Assembly: GCF_022539665.2 (NCBI RefSeq)
Contig: NC_081332.1
Span: 1,385,773 to 1,449,772, forward strand
Length of the DNA: 64,000 bases
From: Daphnia carinata
Lineage: Eukaryota > Arthropoda > Branchiopoda > Diplostraca > Daphniidae
Direction of reading: 5' to 3'
The notes under the pieces are model-generated. The model was not told the DNA's origin, did no database searches, and worked only from the letters and a program-made list of their open reading frames with translations. A program made the translations under genes and the position numbers. Of this stretch, positions 11,192 to 22,887 are shown in pieces (the first letter of the stretch is position 1; each line of letters starts with the position of its first letter).

Positions 11192-11445
11192 TTTTCAATT
11201 GTTCCTCCAGCCACGCGTTATTCTCTCCATCCACGCTACTGAACTAACTGCGAATGGCATCCAATGGACTGAAATTGCCTACGCCAGTAATAACGAGTCT
11301 GAGCGGTAGATGGCTACGTGTCGGAAAAAAAGAAAAAAGTGTGATTTTTTTTTTTTGGCGAAATTTTTTTTTTTTTTTTTGTGTAAAACGGATTGCCATA
11401 TAAAAACGTATTGCCATAATAGAATAGCTCGCTCCCGACATTAAA

Positions 11446-11815
11446 GTCTGGTGAACCTTCAGCGCCATCTAGTGGAAATAAAGTACAGCCAAGTTGTAAA
11501 AGCTTGAGAAAATAAGCCCGACTTTTCTTATTTTTTTTTTTTTACTTTTTCAAACACCTAGTTATTACCCCAATAATACGTGGTGTGGGTTAAGTAATTA
11601 ACTACGATTATGGAAATCAAATTATTTTGACTTGGGAATGGAAATAAATTTTGGCCAGGTTGTAAAATTAAGCCCGACAAACAAAATAAGCCCGACTTTT
11701 CCTATTCTTTCTTTATTTTTTCAAAAACCTACATATTACTCCAATAATAAATGCTGTGGATGTAGTGTTTAACTATGATGACGTAAATCAAGTTTTTTTT
11801 TACTTGGGAACTCTA
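11446..11815 (+). repeat. Tandem pair of a ~190 bp repeat
   Basis: Copy one (11446-11640) starts CTGGTGAACCTTCAGCGCCA and runs through AATAAGCCCGACTTTTC, a T-tract, CAATAATACGTGGTGTGG and ATTTTGACTTGGGAA. Copy two (11641-11815) repeats the same order from GGCCAGGTTGTAAAATTAAG to TACTTGGGAA. A further direct copy lies at 12773-12960 and an inverted partial copy at about 11940-12030. No coding capacity; family unrecognised. Confidence 0.7.
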
Positions 11816-11939
11816 GTTTATGATTTGTTTAAATTCAGTGTGGTTGCCATAAGACCAGTTTGATTTCGTTTTATTCAAAAACCACTTAGTTGGCGGGAAA
11901 GCTAATATTTTACCTATAATCATTAGTTTATTTTCGATA

Positions 11940-12030
11940 GGGTAGATAAAGTTTCATCAAATCCCAAGTCAAAATATTAACCCTAGCTGAGAAAAGTTGA
12001 GGCTCGAGTTTATTTTGTAGGGCTTATTTT
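11940..12030 (-). repeat. Inverted partial copy of the ~190 bp repeat
   Basis: The reverse strand carries AAAATAAGCCCTACAAAATAA and then ATTTTGACTTGGGA, in the same order as in the direct copies at 11446-11815. With those copies it forms a foldback-like arrangement over about 600 bp. Confidence 0.45.
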
Positions 12031-12772
12031 TAAACCTGACTGTACATCATAAGGTGATGTATGATAAGGTTAGAATAACAGCATGAGGTATACCTTTCAT
12101 GTTATATCTACACTTACCAGGTATAACTTCTCATTAGTGTGATACATTATGCTAGTAGTCTTTGTTAACGCAGTTGTGTTATTAGTTTTGAATTCTGGAA
12201 CCAAATGAAAAAACTGATTTAGAAATGAAAGACAAAACTTGCTGTTTCCTAGTATGCTTGCTTGCTTGGACTTACCAGTATTGGAAAATTCTTTTTCAAG
12301 CGCAGCAGCAAAGTAAATCAACTACAAGTTACAGGACAATTTCGGAAAATTAAAAAATGAACTATAATCTCCTTTACAAGGTACACAAGACCTGCATAGT
12401 TTCAATCGTAAACTATAGTAAATCAACATAATATGGCCTTTCAAAGTTCTTAAAGTTTAGTTTTCAGGTACGACCTGTATACCACTTCAAAGCACTACCA
12501 CATCCAAAATAATCGAAGCAAATGTTTCAAAACCATGCCTTTAATTTGATCGTACCTTGTTCTATGCCCAACAGTTTACATTTTGTGTTGGTAACGAAGC
12601 AGTGTAAAATTTGCACATGAATAATGAGGATGGAGGTAAAAATAACAATAAAGAAAGAACGATACTGTTCCGACGAAGGAAACTCAAATACACGCTTTCA
12701 ACACAACAACAAAGTAAACAATGAGAATCACATGGCAAAAAAGCAAAAAATAGTTTTGATTTCGGCCGCTAG
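12031..12772. other. Intergenic, no gene seen
   Basis: AT-rich, non-repetitive DNA between copies of the ~190 bp repeat. Open frames of up to ~75 codons have no recognisable features. Confidence 0.5.
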
Positions 12773-12960
12773 AGGCTGGTGAACCTGCAGCGCCGTCCGC
12801 TCGAAAATAAGTTCAGCCAGCATTTAAAATAAGCCCGTCTGTTACCATTTTTAAATTTTTTTTTTTTTTCAAAAACTTCGATCTTCCCCCAATAATACGT
12901 GGTGTAGATTTGTAACACGACCGTCTGTCGGAGAAGACTAGAAAATTAAGTTCCATAATT
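12773..12960 (+). repeat. Third direct copy of the ~190 bp repeat
   Basis: Starts CTGGTGAACCTGCAGCGCCG and continues through AATAAGCCCGTCTG, a T-run, TTTCAAAAACTTCG and CCAATAATACGTGGTGTAG, paralleling the copy at 11446. The tail then diverges. Confidence 0.65.
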
Positions 12961-13956
12961 GTTCTTTGGCTTAAACTGAATCAGGATCGAAATGTTTCGC
13001 CCTACAGAAATGACATTTGACTTGCGAAACAACGTTGTATACGTACTCTATTACGACTGCATTCAGATCGTCTTACATTAAGCAAAGGTTCATATATAAG
13101 GCTTGCCTTAAGGAAAACAATGGAAGCTTCAGCATTTACCATAGATTCCAATCATCTGGGAAGAAGGTTGTAATATCAGCAATAGCAGCAGCATCGGCGA
13201 TAACCATTCAGCATTTTCAGCCATTCAGCACACCCCAAGAAATCCGCGCTGCACAATGAGATAGGCGGGGCCTTATTGTACAGAAATAAATTGCATAAAT
13301 TATATCAACCACCTGTGTTGATCTTGGTTGTTGGTGTTCTTGTTTTTCGACATGCGTATCAGCCAAATGCTTGCACGTGCCAGACAAGGTGGCAATATTG
13401 TGTGTTGCACAAGAGATGATTGCACAAGCGACTAACAGGTTGTAAGTTTGTAGGTCAATGCTGAAAATTTTTGTCTGTTGCTGCTGGTGAAGACCCAAAT
13501 TTTAAGATAACGAGTGCAAACCCTGTCCTCAATATTAATTTTGCGTTGGCTTTACATAGCAAAGATTTATTCAATACGTTAGGCACATTGCTATGTTCTA
13601 TATCGTTGCCTTTGTCATATGTCCTAAAGTAAACATTTATCGTCGTGTCTGTCGCTCTCGATTGTTTTTTACTCCCATCTCGCCAAATTGGAGGAAAGTG
13701 CGCCGAACGGCTCGTGATAATTACACAAATCACGAATTTCACTTATAAATTTATTTAATGGGACTAGCTTTGGACTTGTTGTAACCAACCTCCCTCCACA
13801 TTTGCGTCCCGAAGCTTCCTTTCACTCGTGTCCTTCGTAGCACGCAAATAATTTCAAATGTAGAGCTAACTAGCCTGTGTTGGCAAAAAAATTTCTTTCA
13901 CACTGCTTGTATCCGGTTTCTCTCAATTTTTCCCGCTTAAGTCGAAAAAAGGGAGG
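12961..13956. other. Upstream intergenic region of the Gly-rich gene
   Basis: No supported gene. Open frames on both strands (for example 13017-13259 + and 13217-13742 -) lack recognisable domains. The last part is the upstream region of the small gene at 14065. Confidence 0.5.
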
Positions 13957-13964
13957 TATAAAAG
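13957..13964 (+). promoter_or_regulatory. TATA box of the Gly-rich secreted protein gene
   Basis: TATAAAAG lies 108 bp upstream of the ATG at 14065. A start site about 30 bp downstream, near TTGGCACAG, would leave a ~75 nt 5' UTR. Spacing and sequence fit an arthropod TATA promoter of a strongly expressed gene. Confidence 0.7.
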
Positions 13965-14064
13965 CCGGTGACTTCGAAGCGATTGGCACAGCACCTTCCA
14001 CTGCTTCGTTCGAGCAAGTTGAATTCGAAATATCTGCAAAACACGCTGTTCAAGTTCATCAACA

Positions 14065-14492
14065 ATGGCTGCTAATTTGAAGGTATGTTTCTTTTTTCTT
14101 AAATGGCACTTACGATTTCGTTTCAATTTCATCGCTAAAGAAATGTTTTTACTTTACCGATTTGTTCTTCCAGATCGCAATCCTTATCGTAGCGCTGATG
14201 CTCGTTGCTGTGGCAGTGGCGAAGAAAGCCAAGAAGGTAGCCTATGTTTACTACACCGGAGGTTACGGTGGCGGTTACGGAGGTGGTTCCAGAGGTGGCT
14301 ATGGAGGCGGCTACGGAGGGTATAGCAGTGGTTATGGCGGCCACGGAGGTTACGGAGGTACAATGGTTGCCATAGTTCCTGGCTGTAACAGCGTGTTAAA
14401 AGACTAGTGAAACTAATAATTATTTTTTTTTTTACGTCTGTAAAATAATTCCAGGTTATAGCTCGGGATATTCCGGTGGATATGGCTATTAA
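14065..14492 (+). CDS. Small Gly/Tyr-rich secreted protein
   Basis: Three exons, 14065-14082, 14174-14357 and 14455-14492, joined by GT-AG introns, give 240 nt and a 79-residue product. The N-terminus MAANLK plus the hydrophobic IAILIVALMLVAVAVA is a clear signal peptide. A short basic KKAKK stretch and VAYVYYTGG follow, then Gly-Gly-Tyr-Gly repeats (GGYGGGYGG, GGHGGYGG) to the end (GGYGY). The first intron cuts just after the sixth codon, a layout common in arthropod cuticle and glycine-rich secreted proteins. The compositional class suggests a structural extracellular, cuticular or silk-like role, or a GYG-rich antimicrobial peptide; the sequence alone does not decide. A TATA box at 13957 fits strong, tissue-restricted expression. 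No canonical AATAAA lies close after the stop. Confidence 0.8.
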
Positions 14493-15723
14493 TATGGCAT
14501 CCCACAGCGATAACTTTTCGGCGAGCTAAACAATCCTTAATTTATGAAGTCTTAGCGTTTTTTCATTCTCCTGTTTAGAAATACACGTACGTAGCAAAAA
14601 AAGAGTATTACAGTGTTTTTAATGGACTTACTTTTGGTACGTACTTCGTACCATCTTTTGGTCGTTTGTCCTGTTTTTCTACCGTGCGCGTTACACGAGT
14701 AAGCAAAAGATTATTAGTGGTCTAGTTGTTCAGTTGGAAGGACGCATGTGACTGGTAGAACGGGTTCCTATGGGAGATTAGTCGCGTTACGATTAGTCAT
14801 CAAACATATGCGATACTTAAAGGATTAGAAGAAAAAAAGAACGTCGATAGCAGCGTACACGGTCAACAAGAAGGATTTCGTCTTTAAGATGATGGTCTCT
14901 AATAAAGGCTTCTAAAGTCGGGCAATATAATATCTAGAACGTAAATAAGATTAATACATTGCAAAACATTGCCAGAATCGTAAGAAAGCTAAAGGTTTAC
15001 CGTCCACGGGAAATGTCCCAACTTTTTCTTTTGTTGCTCATTCCAAAAATAGTCAAAGACTTTTACCTTCTGTTCCGAGTCCAATTGATATTCCTCTGCC
15101 AGAATGGGATTGCACAATCGAAATAGAAAATTACGTCGAGCTCTACGTAAAGGAGGGTCCACTGTGACGTCCTTTTTCACGAGTTTCCAACATCCATTTT
15201 CAAAATACCAAAGTCTTCTGCAGCTTCCGTTCGTAAACCGGGATCCTCGTCAATATCCTTACAACAAATTCCATAACCTAGACCCCCTAAATTCTGAAAG
15301 ATTACTATGTCAAAACAAAGCAACGTCGTTAATTTAACATTATATCCCATCTCAATCTTGAGTCAATGTCTGCGTCTTTATTCACCGTTTAAGTTGTTTT
15401 TGTTCAATGCAATTTCTGGTTGTGATGCAACATAAAGAAAATAAACATTTCGCTATTCACAATCTGTGAAGAAAAAAAAATTATGGGGGAAGGGGGCGAA
15501 AGCTATACACTGAATCGAACGTTACTTGAGACTTCCATTTAAACTAGATGTTAACTTTTGTTGGCTTACAATTTCAGATAAAGGAGTTAATGAAAATGTT
15601 GCTTACTTCATTGCTCATTTTTACTCCCACTTTTCAACGCTAGAGGGTTGCGGATGTGTATCAAAATTTCATTAGTTTTGCAGGTTTTTAAATTTGGCAA
15701 ATGTAATGGCGGAAGGCGTTACG
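14493..15723. other. Intergenic between Gly-rich gene and aminopeptidase
   Basis: No supported gene. One plus-strand stretch, about 14960-15166, is open for some 60 codons without an ATG and reads somewhat like protein, but has no family I recognise. A poly-A stretch follows near 15470. The 3' UTR of the minus-strand aminopeptidase gene must lie just left of 15724. Confidence 0.5.
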
Positions 15724-18700
15724 CTAACTCGACAGGGCGACAGCTAGGTGGACGGAAACTAAAGCGACGATAATGATGCGGGAAATGAACGACGAGGCGT
15801 TGATAGATCCGGCACTGCCATTTTTACTCCGGTGACAGGGTTCCGTAATGTGACGCGTTTTGGACATTAGCCAGTAAAAAGCTCGCTGCGAAAACAAAAC
15901 AAATAAAAAAAAATACATAAAAAGATAATGAGAAGACTCATCAGTTAGTTGCGACCTATTTTTGATAGTTTAAAAACAAAAACAAATGATAAACACAAAA
16001 ATAGATAGGGTATGCTCACCATCCGATTTTGGCGTTTCAACTCTTCGCCTACTTTGATCCTCACCATGGCGTGATAGTGATTCAACCAATGCAGCTATAA
16101 ATGACATTAGATTAATGGCTGTTTCGCTGTTCCATCGTAAAGAAATACCTGTTTAAATGTCATTAGCTCGGGCACAATTAAGTACGGATCGAAAGGCACC
16201 AACGATACCACCTCAAAGCCCAAGAAACGTCCGTCTCGTTGGTGCTAAAAATAAAAGGCCAGCGTTCTCAGACGCTCAGTATTCGATGTCATGTGATGCA
16301 CAATAATTAGAAATACCTCAAACGTTTTATTGATCACCCGCAGAATAGATTCCAAACGGATGCCAAATTCATTTTCTTGGTAAAATCCAGGCTCTGTGCA
16401 AAAATTCGCATTTTTCAAGCAAAGAGCCAACACGTGTTATTACGTTTGTATACTACGTACCATCAGAGAAGAAGTAGTTTTCCTCGAAATGATGGCCAAC
16501 TTTGCCGTAAATACGAATTTGAATTGGACCTTGAAACGAGCCAGATAAGTGAGATGATAAAGCACATTTCGAAAGTCGTTATAAGGGAAATGTTACTTTC
16601 GTGTACGTTGAGAAATGAACCAATGCCATGCCCAGTCCCATGTAGGTAGTCCAGTCCGGAGCTGTACAAGTGTTGACGAGCTATCACATCAATCCTGGTG
16701 TCATCAATCGAGTCGGGGAAAACCAGTGTGGCCAGGTCGATAGCTCCCATTAAAACCCGAGTGTAAATCTCTTTCTGACGCTGCGTCGCCCGACCAAAAT
16801 GGAATGTACGCGTCACATCCGTCGTCCCGTCTAGACCCGTCCAAAGTCACAATCATCAATCATTTTGAAAAAGAGAAAGGCCAAAAAAAAAAAAAAAAAA
16901 AACGGAACGACGTACCGAGATATTGGCCACCAGAGTCGATGATCAAAAACGAAGAATTGTCAATGATTCGATTGGTTTCCATTGACGGCCTGTAATGGAT
17001 AACTGCGCCATTGGGTCCGAAGGCAGCGATCGTACTGAAACTTGGTCCTCGGTTCAGATCCTGCTGTTGGCGATACTCGTCCAAGGTGTGAACGACTTTC
17101 AACTCGTCCCATTGCACTTTGCCTTCGTGTACCTTAAAAAGGGCAACAAAACGCGATGCGATCCATCAACTTCATCAACAAAACGAGGCTGATATCGATT
17201 GAAAAACAAAAAATGAGAAATTCGAACCTGTTCTTGGAGAAGAGAGAGAAAATCACAGAGGGCCACTGCATCTTTCATATGGGCGTTTTTCATTCCCTCC
17301 ACTTCGATGGCATTTTTTGTCGCCTTCAATAAAATCAATGGCGAAGGAGATGTCCGTCTCTTGTCTGCCGGAATCTGTATCAGCAAGCGAGCCAAAAATA
17401 GTCAAAAAAAAAAAAACAGCCACACCAAAACAAAATAGGGGAACGTACCGTTTCGTAAATGGCAAAACTGACTCCTCCACTATAGGCGTATTTCGATGGA
17501 AGTAGAATGGCGTTGGCTTTGGCTGTTAAACGGGGCAGGTCGCTGAACACATTTTCATATCGCCTTATTCTTTATCGCGTCCACAGACATCCAATCGAAA
17601 AACAAAGTAACAATCGTACAAAAATAAGAAAGATTAATGGAATAGAAGTAGGGAGAGCGAGTCGTTCCCGTAAATGGGGCAGGTGATTAGATACAGGCGC
17701 ACCACCTCCCCACATCATAATTTTTCACTGTCTGTCATTGAAACAAACCGACAGTGTTTCCACTTCCTCGTCCCTTCTATATAAAACTAACGCCGTCACG
17801 ACCATCACAACAAGACAAATCCTTCACCATAAGGGCGTGGCAATCGGCCTACCGCGGAATTTCTTCTTTTGTTTTTGCATAAATCAATAAGCATATCCTT
17901 TTCGTACGGTCAGGTAAAAATAAACACACGAACAAAAGACGCACATTTAAATTTTTCGAAAAATCCCCAAAAATAAATAAATCAACAAAAAAGTGAAGCC
18001 AAATGGATATTGTTTGTCGTTGGTGGGTGCCGCCTGTTAGCCTCGTAAAAATAAAAAGGAATCCCGATGTTGTTCTTTTTGATGATACGGGGATACTTTC
18101 ACAGTCATTAGTGGTTCCATCTTGACGTACGTGATGAATGATGGTACCTTATATGTCATTCCTTCCCCATCGAAACATCTTCTGACCTCCTCTTTCTTTC
18201 ACGAGGCCGTAAATAGCCGGCGTGTGTCGGGCGCCCATATCAGGCAGGCACACACATCTCTCCAAGACACACCCTTATTATTATTCCATCTACATTTGTG
18301 GGCGCTGAATGACGAAGGGCAAGCGACGCGAGATCAAATAAAAAAAAAAAAAGACTTTTTTTTCGCACTTACTCAACGCAAAGGTCATCGGGCTGATCCC
18401 GGAGGCAGCGATCACTCTCCAGATGCTCCCTGATGGGCGCCACTTTTAATTTCAACGGCTCGACGAAGAGGACGACCTGCTGGAGCGAGAGGTAAACGTA
18501 GCTCTTGACCAGCGGGCTGTAAGGCACGTCGGCGCCGCGTAGATTCAAGAGCCAAGCGATCTCGTCGAGGGCCGTCACGACAATCGCGTCCAAGCCGAGT
18601 TCCTTTAACTCGTTGCGCACCGCGCCCACCTTCTCCTGCCACGACTGCCCTGTCAAAGTTAGAGAAAAATAAATAATAACAATAGCTTTGTCTCACTTGA

Positions 18701-21417
18701 TGACGGATGAATGCATCTGCAACAATACCCGCGTAGGCAATGTCGTGTATAAAAGCCGGACGAGGGTTGGGTTTAGGTCTTCCATTGTCCTCATTCCAAA
18801 TGGAATCGACTAGATTGGCTTGAATCGCGTCCAATTTGATTCCACTTTCGGCTATTAAAAAAAAAAAAAAAATTAAACGTTATTTCATCATTTTTAATGT
18901 ATGAAAAAGCATCAATAATTAAATACCGAGTTCGGAACGCCATTCGAGCCACTGATCGGCACTGACCAATTTCGGATCAGCTCCGATGCGGTCGCCAGAA
19001 GACAGGACGGACTTGAGCCATTCACTGATGCTGGGCACTTGATCTTGGCCGGATTTCATGACGATCCATTGGCAGTCGAGTTGTTGATCTGCCTGCAGGT
19101 GATAGCGTCCGTCTACCCAAAGAGCGGCCAAGTGTTGCGTCACGACCGCCGTTCCAGCGCTTCCCGTGAAACCCGTCACGTACTGGCGTCTCCTGTCGCT
19201 CGGGGAAACCATTTCAGTCTGCGAATAGACAACAAACGCGAGTACGTCAATCAGATGGCACGCATCATAAAGATTTCGAGTCAATGTCAAGATCACGTCA
19301 AATTTTGACGTAATGAAACGCGCCCTTTTGCATTTTGTTTTTTTCTTGGGAAATTCTTTGGCACCGACATGTTCCCACATTTCATTCTGTACTCCGACCA
19401 CGAACAATGTTAAGATGTGTCCAAGAAATGAACCCCCCCCCCCTTTCTATTGCGCATCACATTGCAGAGTGATAAGGAAATAAAGGATTTCTTAAGATGA
19501 CATGGATAAAAAGCTAAAGCTGCTGCTTTAAAACTCTCCCTTTGGGGGGTGTTAAAAAGGAACTTTCGTTAACAAATGACACGGCAGACATTATCATTCT
19601 AACAACAGCGTGATTACCCTCAGGCCAATTTTCTTTCAAAAAGAGTACTTGGGTGTGTCACTACGCATGTGACTGATATTGCTTTCCATAGCCTGCAGTT
19701 TGATTTTCGAGACACTCGGTTGACAAAGCCGTTAACAAACGCCATTAAGTGAAGGGGGGAAAGCCATAAAAATGCGTTGGTTCTTCGAACATAAAGATGG
19801 CCTTAATGGATCGGTATGTGTAAATCTGGTTGGCCGTTTGGCTGTTACCTGGTGTTCGTCGTCACTTGTGATGATGTACGCCTTGAGCGGTGCTCCTCTG
19901 ACTAATTTGACGGCAGACATGGCGACGCGCAGCTGTTGCAGCCTCAGCGTCGTATTGACGCGGTTGATCGGCTGCTCTTGTCGATGAACGCCGTCCAGGC
20001 AGCCCAGACGATCGGGCGCGGTGCGGCTGCTAACAACCTCGGCCATCCAAACGCCACTCGTCACTATGCCCATTAAACAACAAAAGGTAAATAATAAAAA
20101 CTCAAACGAGATCATATCAAATTCTATGGGAGGCTAACCGTTTGCCCATTCGTTTTGAGCATCTTAAAATAGGCAAAGGAGTGCTGTACTACCATACTAG
20201 AGATGCGGGGAGAATGGGGGGCGTCGCTCGTCAGTGACACGCTGACGAGTGCGTTACATCAACATTAGCGATGGCGGCAGACGCAAGGGGCAAAAACAAA
20301 AAGGATTTTTTGTTTTTTTTTCTTTCAAAAATATTTCTTGTTCCGCCTTTTCAATGCGTGTTGTCCCCACCCCGCTTGTGTGGTCGTTGTCGGCATCCGG
20401 CGACGCTGGATACTTACGTTCTACCGCCATCGTGTAACAAGGTGTACAAATGCGGTCGGATAAGCCAAAAAATGTAATACATTTTCTTTTTGTTTCTTTC
20501 TTTCTTGTTAAAAAAAAGAAAAAAAAAAGAAACGTAAAAAAAAAAAAAAAAAAAAAAAAATGTCTTGGTACCTTTAAAACAAATCACGAGGAATTCTTAA
20601 AAGACAGCAGGGGGGGGGGGAGTGGTTTGGCAAGCTGAATGACTCATCACGTATATAAAGGTGCACTCCTTTTTTTTTTTATGTGTACGTTGGCTAACGA
20701 GTTTTCTTATAGACACCATATGGGAATGCGCGTTATTACACTATTCCAAGGCCGTTTCGCCAAGGCAAAAATGTTGTGGCTTTTAATGGAACGAATGGAA
20801 GTTCTTGTGATGGATGCAAAGAAAATGGCAAGGGCATGTACGGCATACGCCACCGACTGTTTAAAAACACAAAACACTGTTTCCATCTGGTAACTTGGTT
20901 AACAAAAATTGTTTTTGCCCGGCAGTTGAATGAAAACATAAAGTAAATTCAATGCGATTTCAATTGGCAATGTCTTGCGTTGCGCGATCTGATTATTTTT
21001 AAAACTCCTTGCATTTTTTTTTAACACGCTTTTCTTGGGGAAATAAATTGGAGGGCTACTGTTCCGGATGGATTTCTACGAAAAGGATTCCGGCGATTTT
21101 GTCGACTCGACATTTTCCTTCGAGCAAAAGAAATAAAAAGCGACGCGGGTGCCAAAAATAGAAATAGAATTAAAATTTGGTTTCTTCCAAACGGCGGTAG
21201 ATGAACGATCGGAAATTGCGCGCCATTGTTTTGATTAGTTACAACAAAAACAAAAACATCCGCCCGTTTCCGTTTACACATTTTTTTTTTTCGATCGTGA
21301 CGGCAAAAAAAAAAAAAAAAACAGGCGGGTGACTACGGGAAAACACGGAAGAAAAACCCGTTCCAGGTTGAACTACTTACCGTACAAGACGATGAGCAAT
21401 GATTGCAGACAAATCAT
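15724..21417 (-). CDS. Xaa-Pro aminopeptidase (APP/M24B), secreted GPI-anchored type, copy A
   Basis: Hydrolyses the N-terminal residue of peptides with proline second, using two metal ions. Fourteen exons on the minus strand (5' to 3'): 21381-21417, 19849-20063, 18927-19218, 18729-18851, 18373-18649, 17449-17569, 17228-17374, 16916-17132, 16597-16830, 16461-16529, 16317-16393, 16149-16244, 16020-16094, 15724-15885. They sum to 2142 nt, 713 residues in frame. N-terminal creatinase domains carry SGFTG-like and [13 protein letters not shown] motifs; the pita-bread catalytic domain has all five expected metal ligands, D470, D481, H544 (in HGTGHG), E578 and E592, at human XPNPEP1 spacing. MICLQSLLIVLYV is a signal peptide. 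The last exon ends in a Ser-rich stretch and a hydrophobic IIIVALVSVHLAVAL tail, as for a GPI anchor, so it resembles membrane XPNPEP2. Starting at 20115 without the first intron gives a second signal peptide. Its tandem paralogue lies upstream. Confidence 0.9.
17570..18372 (-). other. Large intron 5 of aminopeptidase copy A
   Basis: An 803-bp intron, much longer than its ~60-100 bp neighbours. It contains TATATAAAA (17778-17786, + strand) with CCATCACAA about 25 bp downstream, a possible antisense core promoter. I see no exon in it. Confidence 0.5.
20064..21380 (-). other. First intron of aminopeptidase copy A
   Basis: About 1.3 kb between the signal-peptide exon and exon 2. It contains poly-A/T tracts around 20509-20562 and 21300-21320 and no convincing exon. 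The start of its 3' end (to 20115) can be read through as an alternative N-terminus. Confidence 0.5.
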
Positions 21418-22887
21418 TTTCCTTGTAATTTCACTGATGCGTTAAAACAGGAACGAAGACATCAAAATGAAGCACTTGTCAGACACTTCACCTGTTTCTT
21501 CACACTCGATAGTTTTTAGCGTGATTTCGATAGCGACACGTTTCTTTTTCCCTCTTGGAACACGCAAGCGATAGATGATGTGCGCGAGCGAGTGCTGCTG
21601 GCGCCTCACTGCGCCTTCGGGACCAACAGCAGCCGCTCGTCATGTTTGGAACTCTGCGTGTGTGTGTATGCATTCAAAAAAGCCCACCTCCTCTTCTTCC
21701 CTGTGACTAGTCAGCCATGCAAGCTTTTGCTTGGACTCCCCCCTTTGCGTGTTTGCTGCTCTGCTCTCCTTCACCCGATTCTTTTTCGCCCCTTTTTTCT
21801 CTTATAGCAAACTGAGAGAGCGTCCACCGTCTAATTTCGGTCATCGGCTCCCAACCGCTCCATACCTTTATAAATACATCTATATTTAGATGCCTTTTCT
21901 TTCGACTGTTTCAATTTAACAAACTTATTCTTTTTTTGCTGTGTCCGCTTGTCTCGCGAACTTCCTTTCGCGAACAAACAACAAAAGGCGCTTTCTTCTT
22001 ATTGGTTGGGACCTTTAAAAACAAACAAATAAAAATGTCAATCTTTTTTTTTAGATCTTTCACTCAAACGATAGCAAATGATTTATTACGTGATAGATGA
22101 ACAGAAAAGAGATGCAGATTGTTTCAATTCTTACCATAGCTGTAGATGCCATGTTTGACGTCGTGCGTTCTCGTTGTATCTCCAGTTTACGGGAGATGCA
22201 ACATATTTTCTGCGCAATTTTTTTTCTAATCTCCGGTAGTTGTGCTCTTGTGTTCGTTTCGTGCGTACTGACATTAGGGGAGGGCGTTGTCTTTTATTTT
22301 TTACTGTTTCTTTTCTTCTTTTTTTTTTTTTTTTTTTTTGTACATTTCGACGTGCCAATCTACATATCCTGCACCTCCGCCCCACAACTACTACCATTTT
22401 CTTCCTCTTCTTCTGCAGATACAATGTTCAACGCCTCTTTTGCCCCCCTTTTTTTTTTCTTTTCGAGAATTTATCGACCTTTGGCTCCAGGCTGCACTCG
22501 ACTTCAACAGCAATAACTCTTTGTAAGGTGTATCTCGCACTATCGAGACTAGTTTTGCAGCTTCACCCATTTTTTTTTTTTTTTTTGGCGAGAGATAATC
22601 CAAGTATCTTGACATTTTTCTAGACCATCTACGTGAAAAGATAAAATGTCGTGTAAAAGGCCCTTACATTCCTTTCTTCTGCGATTGTTTCGGCCAGCCA
22701 TGGAACTGCTTCATCAGCTGGGAGTTGAGCTTTGCTAGACATGAACAATTATGATGTAACGTGGAATAATAAGAATTATAGTACGACATTTAGTTCTATA
22801 AATAAAAACATGATAAAGTGTAATGGCCTTAGAAATGAATTGTTGCCTCTTAAAAAAGACGAGATGGGCGGGGATTCTAGGTGTCGG
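21418..22887. other. Intergenic between the two aminopeptidase genes
   Basis: Promoter region of copy A and 3' flank of copy B, with poly-T tracts at 22320-22339 and 22569-22586. Two short minus-strand pieces have exon-like borders: one with an ATG at 22733-22735, ending before GTAAGG near 22660, and MASTAM before GTAAGA near 22137. Neither joins in frame to exon 2 of copy A. Confidence 0.4.

Larger units (their letters stand above)
9041..11402 (-). repeat. Right arm of the ~5 kb inverted repeat
   Basis: Read on the minus strand, this arm repeats 6425-8756 in order: outer end, poly-A/T tracts, five exons, the non-coding block with the same TATATACCG-containing segment, and the tRNA-like centre. 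It has its own substitutions and a ~75 bp insertion near 9110-9185 absent from the left arm. Divergence between arms (many substitutions, different stops) shows they are not freshly duplicated or recently homogenised. Confidence 0.85.

Noticed and set aside
14715-14785. Possible tRNA-Glu-like sequence
   Set aside because: Weak A-box and B-box resemblance only; stems do not pair.
22137-22735. Short minus-strand pieces with ATG and good donors as alternative first exons of aminopeptidase copy A
   Set aside because: They end in phase 0, while exon 2 of copy A needs a phase-1 donor; joining gives an immediate stop.
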